The notes: a model not told the origin generated them from the sequence alone. Positions 31,854-43,286 are shown, counted from the first letter of the stretch. The stretch is DNA of 64,000 nt from Arthrobacter sp. efr-133-R2A-120 (GCF_030209835.1 NZ_JARVRF010000003.1:124001-188000); one strand, 5' to 3'. Numbers and translations are program-made.

Positions 31854-34418
31854 TCAAGCAACGAGGGTGCGGAGGAGCCTCGCAGTTTGCCGGACGGACA
31901 GCCCCGGCAAATATGCGCGGCTTAGCGCGGCGCCGATCGCGGGAATCTCCAGGCTGTCTTGGTAATACATATACAAAGTCCTGTACTCCGGCTGGAACCT
32001 CGATTTGAAGCGGGCGAGGGAGCGGAATCCGTAAACAGGCTCCAAGGTCCTGCCAACGAGGTCCAGAATGCCCGCCATGCCGGCTTCCCCACGGGAGAAT
32101 TCCTCGGTGTCCCCAGCCAAAGGCGAGCCCGACAGGGAAATGACTTCCACTCCCTGCCGCAACTCGTGGACTGCCGAGGCAATCATGAATTCCATGAGGC
32201 CAGGAAAGGCGTCGCTGCGCCGGCGCATGAAATCCAATGTCCAGCTGATCACCTGGCCGTCGCGGAACACCGGTAGCCAACTGGTGACCCCATAGACAAA
32301 GCCCTTGCCGTCGACGGCTATGCAGCAAAGCACTTCATCGTCCATCAGCTCGTCGAGGGAACCCAAGGTAAAGCCCATTTCAGGCACTTTTTTCCTGGCG
32401 GCCCACTCTTCCGACACCTCGCCGAGTTGGGAGCGTATGTGTTGCGAAAACTCCGAATAACGTCCCCACCGGGCTTCAACGCCGGCCTTCAGTGCACGGT
32501 TCTTGGCCGTGCGCACGTTTTGCCACGCTTTGCCCGTGAACTCGAGATCACGGATGGAGAGCCGGGTTTCCTGGGCGACCGCGATTCGGCGAAATCCGGT
32601 GGATTGCAGCATCGGCCACAACTCTTCAGTACAGGAATAAAGGCATGGCACCAATGCGTGGTGCGCGCAGTAGTCGAGGAAACCCTCGGTCGCGGCAGCG
32701 GCTTGTTCGGGATCACCGAACGGACCGGCGAGGGTCAGCGCGACGTTGCCGTGCTGCTGGTAGGCAACTCCGGCGTCCATTCCGGGGGTGAACCAGAACT
32801 TGTTCGGCTCCCATAGCGCCATCCAGGAAAGGGACTCTCCGCCGCGCTTGACCAAATCCCTGGCCGCCAAGCGAGCCGGATCATCACCGCCAGGACCGTG
32901 CTGCCGTTTGAGGAGCAGCGTCCACACCGCTGCCAGGGCCACGAGCCAGAAGATGATCCCTGACCACGCGAACAATATTGACTCCGCGGCACTCCGCTCC
33001 GCGAACACGCGACCAAATGCCGTGGGTATGGGCAAGGGAAGATACTGCCGGGCGAGTTCCGCAATAAGACCCAGGATGCCGCCGTCGTGCGCCAAACCGC
33101 CGGAGCCGAGCCAGGCCCCGGTGTAGCCACTCGCCAATACGAGCCACGTTGTGCCAACCAGCCACGCCATCTTCCGGCGGAGCGGCGCCCTCGAGCCCAC
33201 CACGAAATTTCCCCTGAACAGGAAAAGCAGAACCGCGAGGATAAAGGGAACCAGGGCGAGGGTCAGGATGTGGAACACCGCGGAGCCCAAAACGACGGTG
33301 CGGCCCCGGCCTGGAAAATGCGGAATGCTGGCAAACAACACCAGGTAGGCGAAGGAGAGCGCCACTACGCCAAGTTGCACGCCGATGGCGATTTTCAGCG
33401 CCAGGCGCCTTCCTTGGCGCATACCCACCGCACAAATCAAGAGGAGCAATGCCGGTACCACCGCGAGGGCCACGCCGGCGGGCCCGGGGTAGCCTTGGCG
33501 TCCAAGTTCGAGGCAGCTGATGTCCACGGTTCCACCGCAGTTCGCCTGCAACTGATTGAGCGTCGGAACAGGGTTCAACACCATTTCGCGCAGCAACGCC
33601 AGCGGCCCCGCGGGGCTCCTCACGGCGCCCGCCACCAAGGGCCCGACGCCGAAAATCGCCACCATGAGCGACAACAGGTTTCGCGTCTCACGCCTGGTCG
33701 CACGGTGGCTCGGTTGGATGCCATGATCGAGCTGGAGCCAAAGACCGGCCCCCAGGCCAAGCAGGGCACCAGTCAGGGCCATGACAGCCGAGGGATCGCC
33801 AACGTACAGGACCAGGAGAAGCGCCAGGGACACGACCGTCGCCCTCAATCGCCGGCGCCACAAAGTCGGGAGGAGGCCACTGGCCGCCATCGAGACGAAG
33901 AGGGTCGCCGGAAGGGGTCCGGAGGTCCTGGCATCCATCATCCGACCCAGCCAACCGTCGTCGGCGTAGGCCGCCAACTGGACCACCAGCAAAAAGGCAG
34001 TGACCGTGGCAAACTGCCCGCCGAAGAAGCCCGCCGCAGTGCGGAACCACCCCAGCTTGCGCTCCGCAGAGCCCAGCAACACGACGAACAACAACGAGCT
34101 CGAGACGTAGTCGACGGGGTTGGCGGCGAAAAACATCGAGGTCCACATGGACCACCAGTCCCCCGCCTTCAATCCCCCACCGCTCACGCTCGAGAGGTGC
34201 CGCAACGCATCCGGGCCGTACCCGATATCGGGGTCGAAGATCGCCGGAGTGAGCAGGTACAGGGCGAGCACAATCACGGTGAAGGGGATCGCGCCAATAT
34301 GGGCGGCAATGTTGCCAAGCATGGCCCGGGCAAGGACTGCCACCATCTTCCGGGCGGGCTTGCCATCTTCGGGTTCAGGCGCCTGGTCTCTGGACAATCG
34401 GGCTTCCTGGATACTCAC
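31854..34418 (-). CDS. MprF-like aminoacyl-phospholipid synthase with N-terminal membrane domain
   Basis: Protein of 854 aa. The first half is membranous, with about twelve helices, beginning with a rhomboid-like block (FFAANPVDYVSS, LLGSAERKLGW) that lacks an obvious catalytic Ser. The C-terminal 340 residues form a DUF2156/LPG-synthase domain: GNVALTLAGPFGD, VRTAKNRALKAGV, SWTLDFMRRRSDAFPGLMEF and SLSGSPLA. Such enzymes move an amino acid from aminoacyl-tRNA to phosphatidylglycerol or a related lipid, changing envelope charge; the amino acid is not predictable. GTG at 34418 overlaps the esterase stop by 4 bases. Confidence 0.85.
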   Translation of the reverse strand: MSIQEARLSRDQAPEPEDGKPARKMVAVLARAMLGNIAAHIGAIPFTVIVLALYLLTPAIFDPDIGYGPDALRHLSSVSGGGLKAGDWWSMWTSMFFAANPVDYVSSSLLFVVLLGSAERKLGWFRTAAGFFGGQFATVTAFLLVVQLAAYADDGWLGRMMDARTSGPLPATLFVSMAASGLLPTLWRRRLRATVVSLALLLVLYVGDPSAVMALTGALLGLGAGLWLQLDHGIQPSHRATRRETRNLLSLMVAIFGVGPLVAGAVRSPAGPLALLREMVLNPVPTLNQLQANCGGTVDISCLELGRQGYPGPAGVALAVVPALLLLICAVGMRQGRRLALKIAIGVQLGVVALSFAYLVLFASIPHFPGRGRTVVLGSAVFHILTLALVPFILAVLLFLFRGNFVVGSRAPLRRKMAWLVGTTWLVLASGYTGAWLGSGGLAHDGGILGLIAELARQYLPLPIPTAFGRVFAERSAAESILFAWSGIIFWLVALAAVWTLLLKRQHGPGGDDPARLAARDLVKRGGESLSWMALWEPNKFWFTPGMDAGVAYQQHGNVALTLAGPFGDPEQAAAATEGFLDYCAHHALVPCLYSCTEELWPMLQSTGFRRIAVAQETRLSIRDLEFTGKAWQNVRTAKNRALKAGVEARWGRYSEFSQHIRSQLGEVSEEWAARKKVPEMGFTLGSLDELMDDEVLCCIAVDGKGFVYGVTSWLPVFRDGQVISWTLDFMRRRSDAFPGLMEFMIASAVHELRQGVEVISLSGSPLAGDTEEFSRGEAGMAGILDLVGRTLEPVYGFRSLARFKSRFQPEYRTLYMYYQDSLEIPAIGAALSRAYLPGLSVRQTARLLRTLVA

Positions 34419-35686
34419 TGAACGAGCCCCCAGCGGGGGGCCAGGAATTCCATTGCGGATGGAAGTTCTTGCACTGCCACTGCCCACGAGTGGCCGGCGC
34501 CGGCAACCGAAGCGTGCCTGATGTCGAACCCGGAGGTGCGGGCAGCTGCCGCCACCTCGGTGGAGTAACGGACGAATTCGCTGTCCGCGGCCCCGACCGC
34601 GAAGTAGCCTGCATGGCCGTCATAGCTCCGCTGTTTCATCAGGTTCAACGGTGTCAGGGCCTCGAAGGCCGCAGAGTCGCCGCCAAATGCAGTCTGGATG
34701 GTCCGCTGGCGATCAGGACCAAGCGAAGGTTCCCGCTCTCCCGAGAAGGCGATGAAGGAAGGGTAGATTTCAGGATGCAAAGCAGTCATCTGCACCGCAC
34801 AGGTTGCACCGAAGGAAAACCCGCCGACAGCCCACTTCCTCGGGTCGGCGGAAACCTCGAGCGTCTGGTTGATCCAGCGCGGAACATCGATCGAGAGATA
34901 CGTGTCGGCACGTGCGATAAGGCTATCCATGCACATGGTGTTTGCGGTATCGGAACCGTTTGGATCGACCACCACGACGACGGGCGCCACGCCTCCGTGC
35001 CGGGCGGCGAAGGTGTTCATGGTCGGCTCAAGCAGGCCGCCGGTCAGCCAATCGGCGGGACGTCCGGGCTGGCCGGCAAAGAGAACCAGTACGGGTAGTT
35101 GGCTGCGATCGGCGGCCAGGTAAGCCGGCGGCAGGTAAATGAAAGCGTCCTGGGCCTTGAAACCCGATTCAATCCCTGGAATCGATGCCCTCCGGACTAT
35201 TCCCCCGCTAGGCGCTGACACCGGCAGGATTCCGGAAACACCCCTTTTGAACCCCTCCTCAAGCTCCGGGATCCGCCCCACGTTGTGGCCGAAGAGATCA
35301 GCCGCCGTGTGGTTGAGCCCGAAGTAGCTGTTGATCTGAAGCGCGGAGAGGAGCAGCACGGAGACGCACGAGACCCCTGCGGCGCTCCTGCCGCGCCACG
35401 ACGAACCAGGGAGCCTGGCAAGGAAGAGGGCGAACGCAGAGAAGGCAACGGTCGACCAAATGAGGACATCGACGGGAAGGTCCTCCGGGAACACGGTGAG
35501 GACGTTGACGAGGAGCCAGTGGATGACTGCGACAACTCCACTCGCCACCGCAAGCGAGACAACTATGGAAAGTAACCAGCGCCGGTCCCGCCGCAGGAGG
35601 AGGAAGGCACTCCCGGCAATTCCGGCACCAAGGACGGTCCAGTAAAAGGGACCGTCAACAAGTCTCATGTTGAATAGGAAGTCCAC
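34415..35686 (-). CDS. Membrane-anchored esterase of the EstD/antigen 85-like alpha/beta fold
   Basis: Protein of 423 aa with about four N-terminal membrane helices (residues 12-130) and an exported C-terminal esterase domain. The nucleophile elbow is GGFSFGATCA around residue 300, an oxyanion block VLVLFAGQPG lies near 205, and the catalytic His is in AGAGHSWAVA around 400. It is translationally coupled to the MprF-like gene (4-base overlap). That pairing recalls synthase/hydrolase couples that make and remove aminoacyl-phosphatidylglycerol, so lipid deacylation is a plausible role (inference). Confidence 0.82.
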   Translation of the reverse strand: MDFLFNMRLVDGPFYWTVLGAGIAGSAFLLLRRDRRWLLSIVVSLAVASGVVAVIHWLLVNVLTVFPEDLPVDVLIWSTVAFSAFALFLARLPGSSWRGRSAAGVSCVSVLLLSALQINSYFGLNHTAADLFGHNVGRIPELEEGFKRGVSGILPVSAPSGGIVRRASIPGIESGFKAQDAFIYLPPAYLAADRSQLPVLVLFAGQPGRPADWLTGGLLEPTMNTFAARHGGVAPVVVVVDPNGSDTANTMCMDSLIARADTYLSIDVPRWINQTLEVSADPRKWAVGGFSFGATCAVQMTALHPEIYPSFIAFSGEREPSLGPDRQRTIQTAFGGDSAAFEALTPLNLMKQRSYDGHAGYFAVGAADSEFVRYSTEVAAAARTSGFDIRHASVAGAGHSWAVAVQELPSAMEFLAPRWGLVQ

Positions 35687-35691
35687 TGTCC

Positions 35692-36126
35692 TCAGCGCCA
35701 GGTGCCGACGCCCACCACTGGGCCGGCCTCCAGCCAGGACGACAGCCCGGCGTAGGCATCAAATCTCATTGCCAGCATGAACCGCTGGCCTTCATGCTGC
35801 AGTTCGACTACCACGACGTCGGGTTGGAGCCTCGTCAGCTCTTCCTCCGTTGGCTTCCGGCGGCCAAGGAGCTCCAAAGAGCTGCGGCGGAAGCTATGTT
35901 TCGGACGGAAGCTGAGGGACAGCAGGCGGAACCACTCAAGCTCCGAGTCCTGATAACGACAAACCCCCATCCGCCAGCTGTTTCCAGCCGTGCAAATGGA
36001 GGCGTCGACCGTGCCGAGGGCGCGCCGCAAATTGAAGCGGCGCACCCCGACGAGGCACAGTGTAAAGATCAGCAACGCAAACGCCGTTGCCAAGGCGATG
36101 AACGGAATAGCAGAATCGTCCATCAA
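35692..36126 (-). CDS. DUF2550 family protein
   Basis: Protein of 144 aa with one N-terminal membrane helix (residues 8-27) and a soluble domain containing GNSWRMGVCRYQDSELEWFR and ELLGRRKPTEEE. Its position directly after atpC (7-base gap) matches M. tuberculosis Rv1312. Function is unknown; the conserved linkage suggests a role with ATP synthase or at the same membrane site, but no such activity is established. Confidence 0.85.
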   Translation of the reverse strand: MMDDSAIPFIALATAFALLIFTLCLVGVRRFNLRRALGTVDASICTAGNSWRMGVCRYQDSELEWFRLLSLSFRPKHSFRRSSLELLGRRKPTEEELTRLQPDVVVVELQHEGQRFMLAMRFDAYAGLSSWLEAGPVVGVGTWR

Positions 36127-36133
36127 GGTCTTG

Positions 36134-36418
36134 CTATCGGATCCCCGCAGTAGCTGAATCGCCCAACTGGGCGTTGTCAGCGACGATCACCACGCGGTTG
36201 TTGTCGACGGAGAAGAATCCGCCGTCCACAACTACTGCAAGGCGGTCTCCGGTAACCGGCTCGATGGCCAGCTCGCCCGCGGCCAGAATGGCGAGGAGCG
36301 GCGAGTGGCCCGGCAGGATCCCGATTTCACCATCGCTGGTGCGGGCCTTGACCATCTTGGCCGCACCGGACCACACGAAGTGGTCCGCTGCGACAATCTC
36401 AACCTCGAGCTCAGCCAT
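36134..36418 (-). CDS. atpC: ATP synthase epsilon subunit, short form
   Basis: Central-stalk subunit of the F1 motor, only 94 aa. The N-terminal beta-sandwich is complete (AELEVEIVAADHFVWSG, GEIGILPGHSPLLAIL, VDGGFFSVDNNRVVIVAD), but the protein stops just after it, so the C-terminal helical hairpin that inhibits ATP hydrolysis in many bacteria is essentially missing. The ATG at 36418 starts 1 nt after the atpD stop. Only 7 bases separate it from the next gene, leaving no room for a frameshifted C-terminus. Confidence 0.93.
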   Translation of the reverse strand: MAELEVEIVAADHFVWSGAAKMVKARTSDGEIGILPGHSPLLAILAAGELAIEPVTGDRLAVVVDGGFFSVDNNRVVIVADNAQLGDSATAGIR

Positions 36419-36419
36419 A

Positions 36420-37916
<1,497 letters not shown>

Positions 37917-37960
37917 CTATTTGGTGCAGGTGTGGCTTGCGCCGAACCATGCACCGGCAA

Positions 37961-38848
37961 CTACGCGCTCAGGGCGTCGGCGCCGGCCACGATTTCGGAA
38001 AGCTCCTGCGTGATCTCAGCCTGGCGGGCCGTGTTGCGCAGACGCGTGTACTTCTTGATCAGTTCGGTCGCGTTGTCGCCTGCCGACTTCATGGCGCGCT
38101 GGCGGGCGGCGAGCTCGGAAGCTGCTGCCTGCAGCATTGCTGCGAAGATGCGGGACTCGATGTAACGCGGCAGCAGTGCGTCAAGCACCTGCTCCGATTC
38201 CGGTTCGAACTCGTACAGCGGCAGAAGCTCGGACTCGGTGACAGCCTGCTCTTCAACTTCAAGCGGCAGCAGACGGACAACCGTGGGCTCCTGCGTCACC
38301 ATCGACTTGAAGCGGGTGTAAACGACGTGGATCTCGTCCACGCCACCCTCAGCGAAGTCGTTGGCGAACTCTTCGAGAAGAGCGGCGCCGACTTCCTTGG
38401 CAGTCTCGAATTCCGGTGCGTCCGTTCCGCCGGTCCACACGCGGGAGTACGGACGGCTGCGGAAGTCGAAGTATGCCTGGGCCTTGCGGCCAACCAGGTA
38501 GGTCTTGACTTCCTTGCCCTCTGCACGGAGAAGCTCGTTGAGACCTTCGGCCTTCTTGAGCACGCTTGCGGAGTAAGAACCAGCCAGGCCACGGTCCGAG
38601 GTGATAACCAGGACGGCGGCACGGCGGATCTGCTCCGGCTCGGTGACTAGCGGGTGATCGATTTCGCTCTGGCTTGCGACAGCAGAAACAGCACGGGTAA
38701 TCGCGTTTGCGTAGGGCGTCGAAGCTGCAACGCGGGCGCGGGCCTTACCGATGCGCGAGGTAGCGATCAGTTCCATCGCCTTGAAGATCTTGCGCATCGA
38801 CGTCGTCGAGCTGATCTTCTGGCGGTAGACCCGGATCTGGGCTCCCAT
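37961..38848 (-). CDS. atpG: ATP synthase gamma subunit
   Basis: Rotating shaft of F1, 295 aa. The N-terminal coiled-coil starts [20 protein letters not shown] and the C-terminal helix carries [20 protein letters not shown], both conserved. The Rossmann-like middle has [19 protein letters not shown] perfect 13-bp hairpin lies between atpA and this gene. Confidence 0.97.
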   Translation of the reverse strand: MGAQIRVYRQKISSTTSMRKIFKAMELIATSRIGKARARVAASTPYANAITRAVSAVASQSEIDHPLVTEPEQIRRAAVLVITSDRGLAGSYSASVLKKAEGLNELLRAEGKEVKTYLVGRKAQAYFDFRSRPYSRVWTGGTDAPEFETAKEVGAALLEEFANDFAEGGVDEIHVVYTRFKSMVTQEPTVVRLLPLEVEEQAVTESELLPLYEFEPESEQVLDALLPRYIESRIFAAMLQAAASELAARQRAMKSAGDNATELIKKYTRLRNTARQAEITQELSEIVAGADALSA

Positions 38849-38902
38849 ACATTTCCTTTCCTAAGATCCCGATGGATCAGCGGCTAAGGCTTTGGCGAAG
38901 GC

Positions 38903-38931
38903 CCCGGGCCTGCGGATACCGCAGGCCCGGG
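38903..38931. other. Perfect 13-bp hairpin between atpA and atpG
   Basis: CCCGGGCCTGCGG and CCGCAGGCCCGGG pair perfectly around ATA. No T-run follows on the minus strand, so it looks like an mRNA stability, processing or attenuation element inside the operon rather than a terminator. Confidence 0.9.
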
Positions 38932-38941
38932 AACCAATGCT

Positions 38942-40579
38942 CTAGCGCTTCTGCTTGACGATCTTTTCCTGGTCGACTTCGCCACCGGAAATCGCTTCGT
39001 GCTCTTCGTGGCCGGCACCAACCAAGCGGTTGTCGCCTTCTCCGAAGAAGCCCTTCTTGAAGTCGATGATCGAGGACTTCAGCGCTTCAGCGGTGTCGTC
39101 GTCCAGGACGTTGGTCTGCGCCAGCGTGGTCAGGATGGAGGACTTGTGCTTGAGGTGCTCCAGGAACTCGGACTCGAAACGGCTGACATCCTCAACCGGG
39201 ACATCGTCCAAGTAGCCCTTCGTACCGGCCCAGATGGAAACGACCTGGTCCTCGACCGGGAACGGCGAGTACTGGCCCTGCTTGAGCAGTTCCATCAGGC
39301 GGGCACCACGGGTCAGCTGCTGGCGTGAAGCAGCGTCGAGGTCGGACGCGAACATCGCGAACGCCTGCATGTCGCGGTACTGCGCCAGGTCCAGCTTCAA
39401 GGTACCGGAGACCTTCTTCATGGACTTGACCTGTGCCGCACCACCAACGCGGGACACGGATACACCGACGTCAACAGCGGGGCGCTGGTTGGCGTTGAAG
39501 AGGTCCGACTGCAGGAAGATCTGGCCATCGGTGATGGAGATAACGTTGGTCGGAATGTAGGCCGAGACGTCGTTTGCCTTGGTTTCGACGATCGGAAGAC
39601 CGGTCATCGAGCCTGCGCCCAGCTCGTCGGAGAGCTTGGCGCAACGCTCCAGCAGACGGGAGTGCAAGTAGAAAACGTCACCCGGGTACGCTTCGCGTCC
39701 CGGCGGGCGGCGGAGCAGCAGGGACACTGCACGGTAGGCTTCAGCCTGCTTCGACAGGTCGTCGAAGATCACCAGTACGTGCTTGCCGCCGTACATCCAG
39801 TGCTGGCCGATGGCCGAGCCCGCGTACGGAGCCAAGTACTTGAAGCCGGCGGGGTCCGATGCCGGGGAAGCCACGATGGTGGTGTATTCCAGCGCGCCAT
39901 GGTCTTCCAGGGTCTGGCGGACAGCGGCGATGGTGGAAGCCTTCTGGCCGACGCCGACGTAAACGCAGCGTACCTGCTTGGTGACATCGCCCGAAGCCCA
40001 GTTGGCCTTCTGGTTGATGATGGTGTCCACGGCGATGGCGGTCTTGCCGGTCTGGCGGTCACCGATGATCAGCTGACGCTGGCCACGGCCGATCGGGATC
40101 ATGGCGTCGATAGCCTTGAGACCGGTCTGCATGGGCTCGTGGACCGACTTACGCTGGGTCACGCCCGGGGCCTGGAGTTCCAGTGCACGGGTGGTCTCGG
40201 CCTTGATCTCGCCGAGGTCATCGATCGGCTGGCCCAGCGGGTCAACCACGCGGCCCAGGAAGGCGTCGCCTACCGGGACGGACAGGATTTCACCGGTGCG
40301 GTGGACTTCCTGGCCTTCTTCGATGCCGGTGAAGTCACCGAGGATGATGACGCCGATCTCACGGACGTCGAGGTTCTGGGCCAAGCCCAGGGTGCCGTCT
40401 TCGAAGCGAAGCAGCTCGTTCGCCATGACCGAGGGAAGGCCCTCAACACGGGCGATGCCGTCACTTGCGGCGGTCACGCGGCCGACCTCTACGCGCTCTG
40501 CGTTTCCGGGTTCGTAGGACGCCGCGAACTCGTTCAACGCATTACGGACGTCGTCGGCGTTGATGGTCAATTCGGCCAT
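38942..40579 (-). CDS. atpA: ATP synthase alpha subunit
   Basis: Non-catalytic nucleotide-binding subunit of F1, 545 aa. The P-loop is [15 protein letters not shown] around residue 172, and [20 protein letters not shown] is the alpha-specific block. ATG at 40579 ([10 protein letters not shown]) is chosen because earlier in-frame codons add residues not seen in the family. An 83-nt gap to atpH contains a weak TCATCG/CGATGA hairpin. Confidence 0.98.
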   Translation of the reverse strand: MAELTINADDVRNALNEFAASYEPGNAERVEVGRVTAASDGIARVEGLPSVMANELLRFEDGTLGLAQNLDVREIGVIILGDFTGIEEGQEVHRTGEILSVPVGDAFLGRVVDPLGQPIDDLGEIKAETTRALELQAPGVTQRKSVHEPMQTGLKAIDAMIPIGRGQRQLIIGDRQTGKTAIAVDTIINQKANWASGDVTKQVRCVYVGVGQKASTIAAVRQTLEDHGALEYTTIVASPASDPAGFKYLAPYAGSAIGQHWMYGGKHVLVIFDDLSKQAEAYRAVSLLLRRPPGREAYPGDVFYLHSRLLERCAKLSDELGAGSMTGLPIVETKANDVSAYIPTNVISITDGQIFLQSDLFNANQRPAVDVGVSVSRVGGAAQVKSMKKVSGTLKLDLAQYRDMQAFAMFASDLDAASRQQLTRGARLMELLKQGQYSPFPVEDQVVSIWAGTKGYLDDVPVEDVSRFESEFLEHLKHKSSILTTLAQTNVLDDDTAEALKSSIIDFKKGFFGEGDNRLVGAGHEEHEAISGGEVDQEKIVKQKR

Positions 40580-40662
40580 CTGCAGTCCCTGCTCTCCTGT
40601 TTTCGTGATCATCGCTGCTCACGATGACCGGTGTTTGTATCAGTTAAGTTGTGCTTGTCTGG

Positions 40663-41490
40663 CTAGCCAGCGAGTTGCCGGCGGAGTTCGGACAGGCGGG
40701 CTACGACGGAAGCGTCAAGCACTTCGTCTGCCACCTGGACCCGGATTCCACCGATCAGAGTCGGATCAACGCTGACGTTGACTTTCAGCTCGCGGCCGTA
40801 GAGGGCATCAAGCCCGGCCTGCAGGCGGCTGGCCTGCGCATCCGTCAACGGACGGGTGACGCGGACAGTTGCGATCCAGCGCTGCTGGCGCTTGGCTGCA
40901 AGCTTTGCGAAGTTGTCGATGAGCTTGCCCGGCTTGACGCCGCGCGGCTGCGACACGGCCTGGCCGATGAGAAGCTGGGCCTCCGGGCTTGCGCCAGGAA
41001 CCAACTTCCCTGCCAGGCTGATCTTGGCCGCAGCACTTGCCTGCGACTCTCCCAGAGCACGTTGTACCTCGTGGCTGGAAGCAACGGTCTGGTTGAAAGC
41101 AAACAGATCGTTTTCCAGCTCTTCCAGCCCCGTGATTCCGGAGGCAGAAACGGCCGACTTGTTTTCAGCCACGGCGATGACCACCGTGGCGGCAAGAGTC
41201 TCGAGTGCATCGCCGATATCGCGTGCCGATGCCCAGCGTGAGCTGGCCAATCCACTCGCGATTTCCGCAGCATCAGCGGAGACTTTCCCGCCAACCAGCT
41301 GCTTGACCAGCGCCGACTTTTCTTCTCCGCTACGGGAGGGGTCAGTCAGGGCGCGGCGCAAGCCAGCCGAGCTGTCCACCGTTCCCAGGATTCCGAAGAG
41401 GTCCCTAGCCAACTGCAGCGAGGCCGTCGGAAGCATGGCTTCCAACTGCTCCAGCGCTTTGGTCAGCGATTCGCTCGATACACCTGCCAT
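40663..41490 (-). CDS. atpH: ATP synthase delta subunit
   Basis: Peripheral-stalk subunit linking F1 to subunit b, 275 aa, longer than the 180-residue E. coli form, as is usual in actinobacteria. The conserved C-terminal segment ATVRVTRPLTDAQASRLQAG and IGGIRVQVADEVLDASV are present. Unlike mycobacteria, where delta is fused to a b-like domain, it appears to be a stand-alone delta without a membrane anchor. The start overlaps the atpF stop by one base. Confidence 0.94.
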   Translation of the reverse strand: MAGVSSESLTKALEQLEAMLPTASLQLARDLFGILGTVDSSAGLRRALTDPSRSGEEKSALVKQLVGGKVSADAAEIASGLASSRWASARDIGDALETLAATVVIAVAENKSAVSASGITGLEELENDLFAFNQTVASSHEVQRALGESQASAAAKISLAGKLVPGASPEAQLLIGQAVSQPRGVKPGKLIDNFAKLAAKRQQRWIATVRVTRPLTDAQASRLQAGLDALYGRELKVNVSVDPTLIGGIRVQVADEVLDASVVARLSELRRQLAG

Positions 41491-42050
41491 TACTTAGCTG
41501 CACCTGCGCTCTGGGTCTCCAGATCTGCGAGGAAGCGGTCCACCACGCGGGCGGCACGCTCGTCATCGCTGAGCGATTCGCCAACGATGCGCTCTGCCAA
41601 AGTCGTGGCCAGGGTGCCCACCTCGGAACGCAGGGCGACAACAGCTGCCTGGCGCTCCGATTCGATCTGGGCGTGTGCCTGCTCGGTGATGCGTGCCGAC
41701 TCGGCTGCTGCTTTGGTCTTCAGCTCCGCGAGGATCTGGGCTCCTTCAGCTCGAGCTTCTTCGCGGATGCGGTTAGCCTCGGCGCGGGCGTCGTGGAGCT
41801 GCTGCTTGTACTCTTCGAGAGCTGCAGAAGCTTCAGCCTGGGCCTTTTCAGCCTTGGCAATGCCACCCTCAATCGCCTCTGCGCGCTCCGCGAAGGTCTT
41901 CTCGAACATCGGGACAACAAACTTGACCACGATGTACAAGAGGACCGCGAAGCCGGCGAAGACGACGCCCATTTCCCACGGGTTGGGAAGGAGCGGATTA
42001 GCCGACTCGGCGGCGCCTTGAGCGGCGGCTGAGATGATCTGCTGATTCAT
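41490..42050 (-). CDS. atpF: ATP synthase subunit b
   Basis: Membrane anchor of the peripheral stalk, 186 aa. One N-terminal helix (about residues 27-46, MGVVFAGFAVLLYIVVKFVV) is followed by a long charged coiled coil rich in Ala, Glu, Lys and Arg. Its stop and the atpH start share one base (TAATG). Confidence 0.96.
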   Translation of the reverse strand: MNQQIISAAAQGAAESANPLLPNPWEMGVVFAGFAVLLYIVVKFVVPMFEKTFAERAEAIEGGIAKAEKAQAEASAALEEYKQQLHDARAEANRIREEARAEGAQILAELKTKAAAESARITEQAHAQIESERQAAVVALRSEVGTLATTLAERIVGESLSDDERAARVVDRFLADLETQSAGAAK

Positions 42051-42104
42051 TTTTCACCCGTCCTTATCTACTCGGTTCTGAATGTTCGCTTGGTTCTTAG
42101 CTGT

Positions 42105-42323
42105 TTACTTGAGAACGAAAGCGAAGACCAGGCCGAGGATGGCGAGGGCTTCGGTAAGTGCCAGACCAAGGAACGCGATCGGCTGGAGCACGCGCTGGGC
42201 TTCCGGCTGACGTGCAACACCGTTGATGTAAGCAGCAAATACGAGACCCACACCGATACCACCGCCGATGGCGGAGAGACCGTAGCCAATGAGGTTAAGG
42301 GAGCCGTTGATGTCGCCGTTCAT
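42105..42323 (-). CDS. atpE: ATP synthase subunit c
   Basis: Proteolipid ring subunit of 72 aa with two helices joined by the polar loop ARQPE (residues 37-41). The ion-binding acid is Glu58 in [11 protein letters not shown]. No full sodium-binding signature is seen, so proton coupling is expected. Confidence 0.97.
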   Translation of the reverse strand: MNGDINGSLNLIGYGLSAIGGGIGVGLVFAAYINGVARQPEAQRVLQPIAFLGLALTEALAILGLVFAFVLK

Positions 42324-42404
42324 TGTATTCCTTTCAAGATGCCGCAGTCGCGGCAGGTTGTTTGGTTTGCTTCAACCCCCGAGGGGGAAGATTAAGGGTT
42401 GTGC

Positions 42405-43205
42405 CTAGTGGCTGTCGGCGTGGAGTGCGCCTTCGATGTAGATCGCAGTCAGAAGGGTGAAGACGTATGCCTGCAGCACCATGATCAGGGCTTCGAGCAT
42501 GTACATGGCGATGGCACCTGCGAGGACCAGCACCGATGCGCCCTTGAGGAGGACGTTTTCCTGCATGACAAGGAACTCGATACCCGAGCCGGCGATCATG
42601 ACAATGAGGTGTCCGGCCATCATGGTGGCGAAGAGACGGAGGCTGTGCGTCACCGGCCGGACCAGGAAGTTCGAGATGATTTCGATCGGTACGACGATCG
42701 GCAGGATGAACCACGGGACGCCCGAGGGAACCGTGGCCAGCTTGAAGTACTTCAAGCCGTTCTTCTTGATGCCGATGCCGATCCAGGTGACGTATACAAC
42801 CGCGGCCAGCACGTAGGCCCCGCCGACGTGCGAGAAGCTCGGGAGCTGGATCACGGGAATGGCGCCGTAGATGTTGTTCACCAGGATGAAGAAGAACAAG
42901 GTGAACAGGAGCGGTACGTACTTCATGAAGTCGCGGCCGCCGATAATGTCCTTGGCGATGCTGTTGCGGACGAAGCCGTAGGCCATCTCGCCCGCGAACT
43001 GCAACTTGCCGGGGACCAACTGCTGCTTGCGTGCAGCAGCGATGAAGAATGAAGCGATAAGGACGACCGACAGGATCACCAGCAACATCTGCTTGGAGAA
43101 GCCATCGCTCGCACCCCACGGCAGGATAGCCGGCAGGTGCATTTGGTCGATTCCGGGAGGAGTGAAGGTCCCTGAATCCTGGGCCGGGAGCGCAAGCGCG
43201 ATCAA
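42405..43205 (-). CDS. atpB: ATP synthase subunit a
   Basis: Proton-channel subunit of Fo, 266 aa with five to six helices. The essential Arg lies in the block VTHSLRLFATMMAGHLI around residue 185. The N-terminal GTFTPPGIDQMHLP stretch is typical of actinobacterial forms. It precedes atpE by 81 nt. Confidence 0.96.
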   Translation of the reverse strand: MIALALPAQDSGTFTPPGIDQMHLPAILPWGASDGFSKQMLLVILSVVLIASFFIAAARKQQLVPGKLQFAGEMAYGFVRNSIAKDIIGGRDFMKYVPLLFTLFFFILVNNIYGAIPVIQLPSFSHVGGAYVLAAVVYVTWIGIGIKKNGLKYFKLATVPSGVPWFILPIVVPIEIISNFLVRPVTHSLRLFATMMAGHLIVMIAGSGIEFLVMQENVLLKGASVLVLAGAIAMYMLEALIMVLQAYVFTLLTAIYIEGALHADSH

Positions 43206-43286
43206 CGCGTTTCCTCTCTGCAGTGTCCATCATTGGGCGTTGTTGAGGATCCGGCCGCGTTTCCTGCAGCCATTTCCCGTGTGAAA

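Noticed and set aside
36134..36418. Frameshift or truncation of atpC
   Set aside because: Only 7 bases separate the stop from the DUF2550 start, which itself is intact, so no lost C-terminal coding sequence is present. The short form appears genuine.
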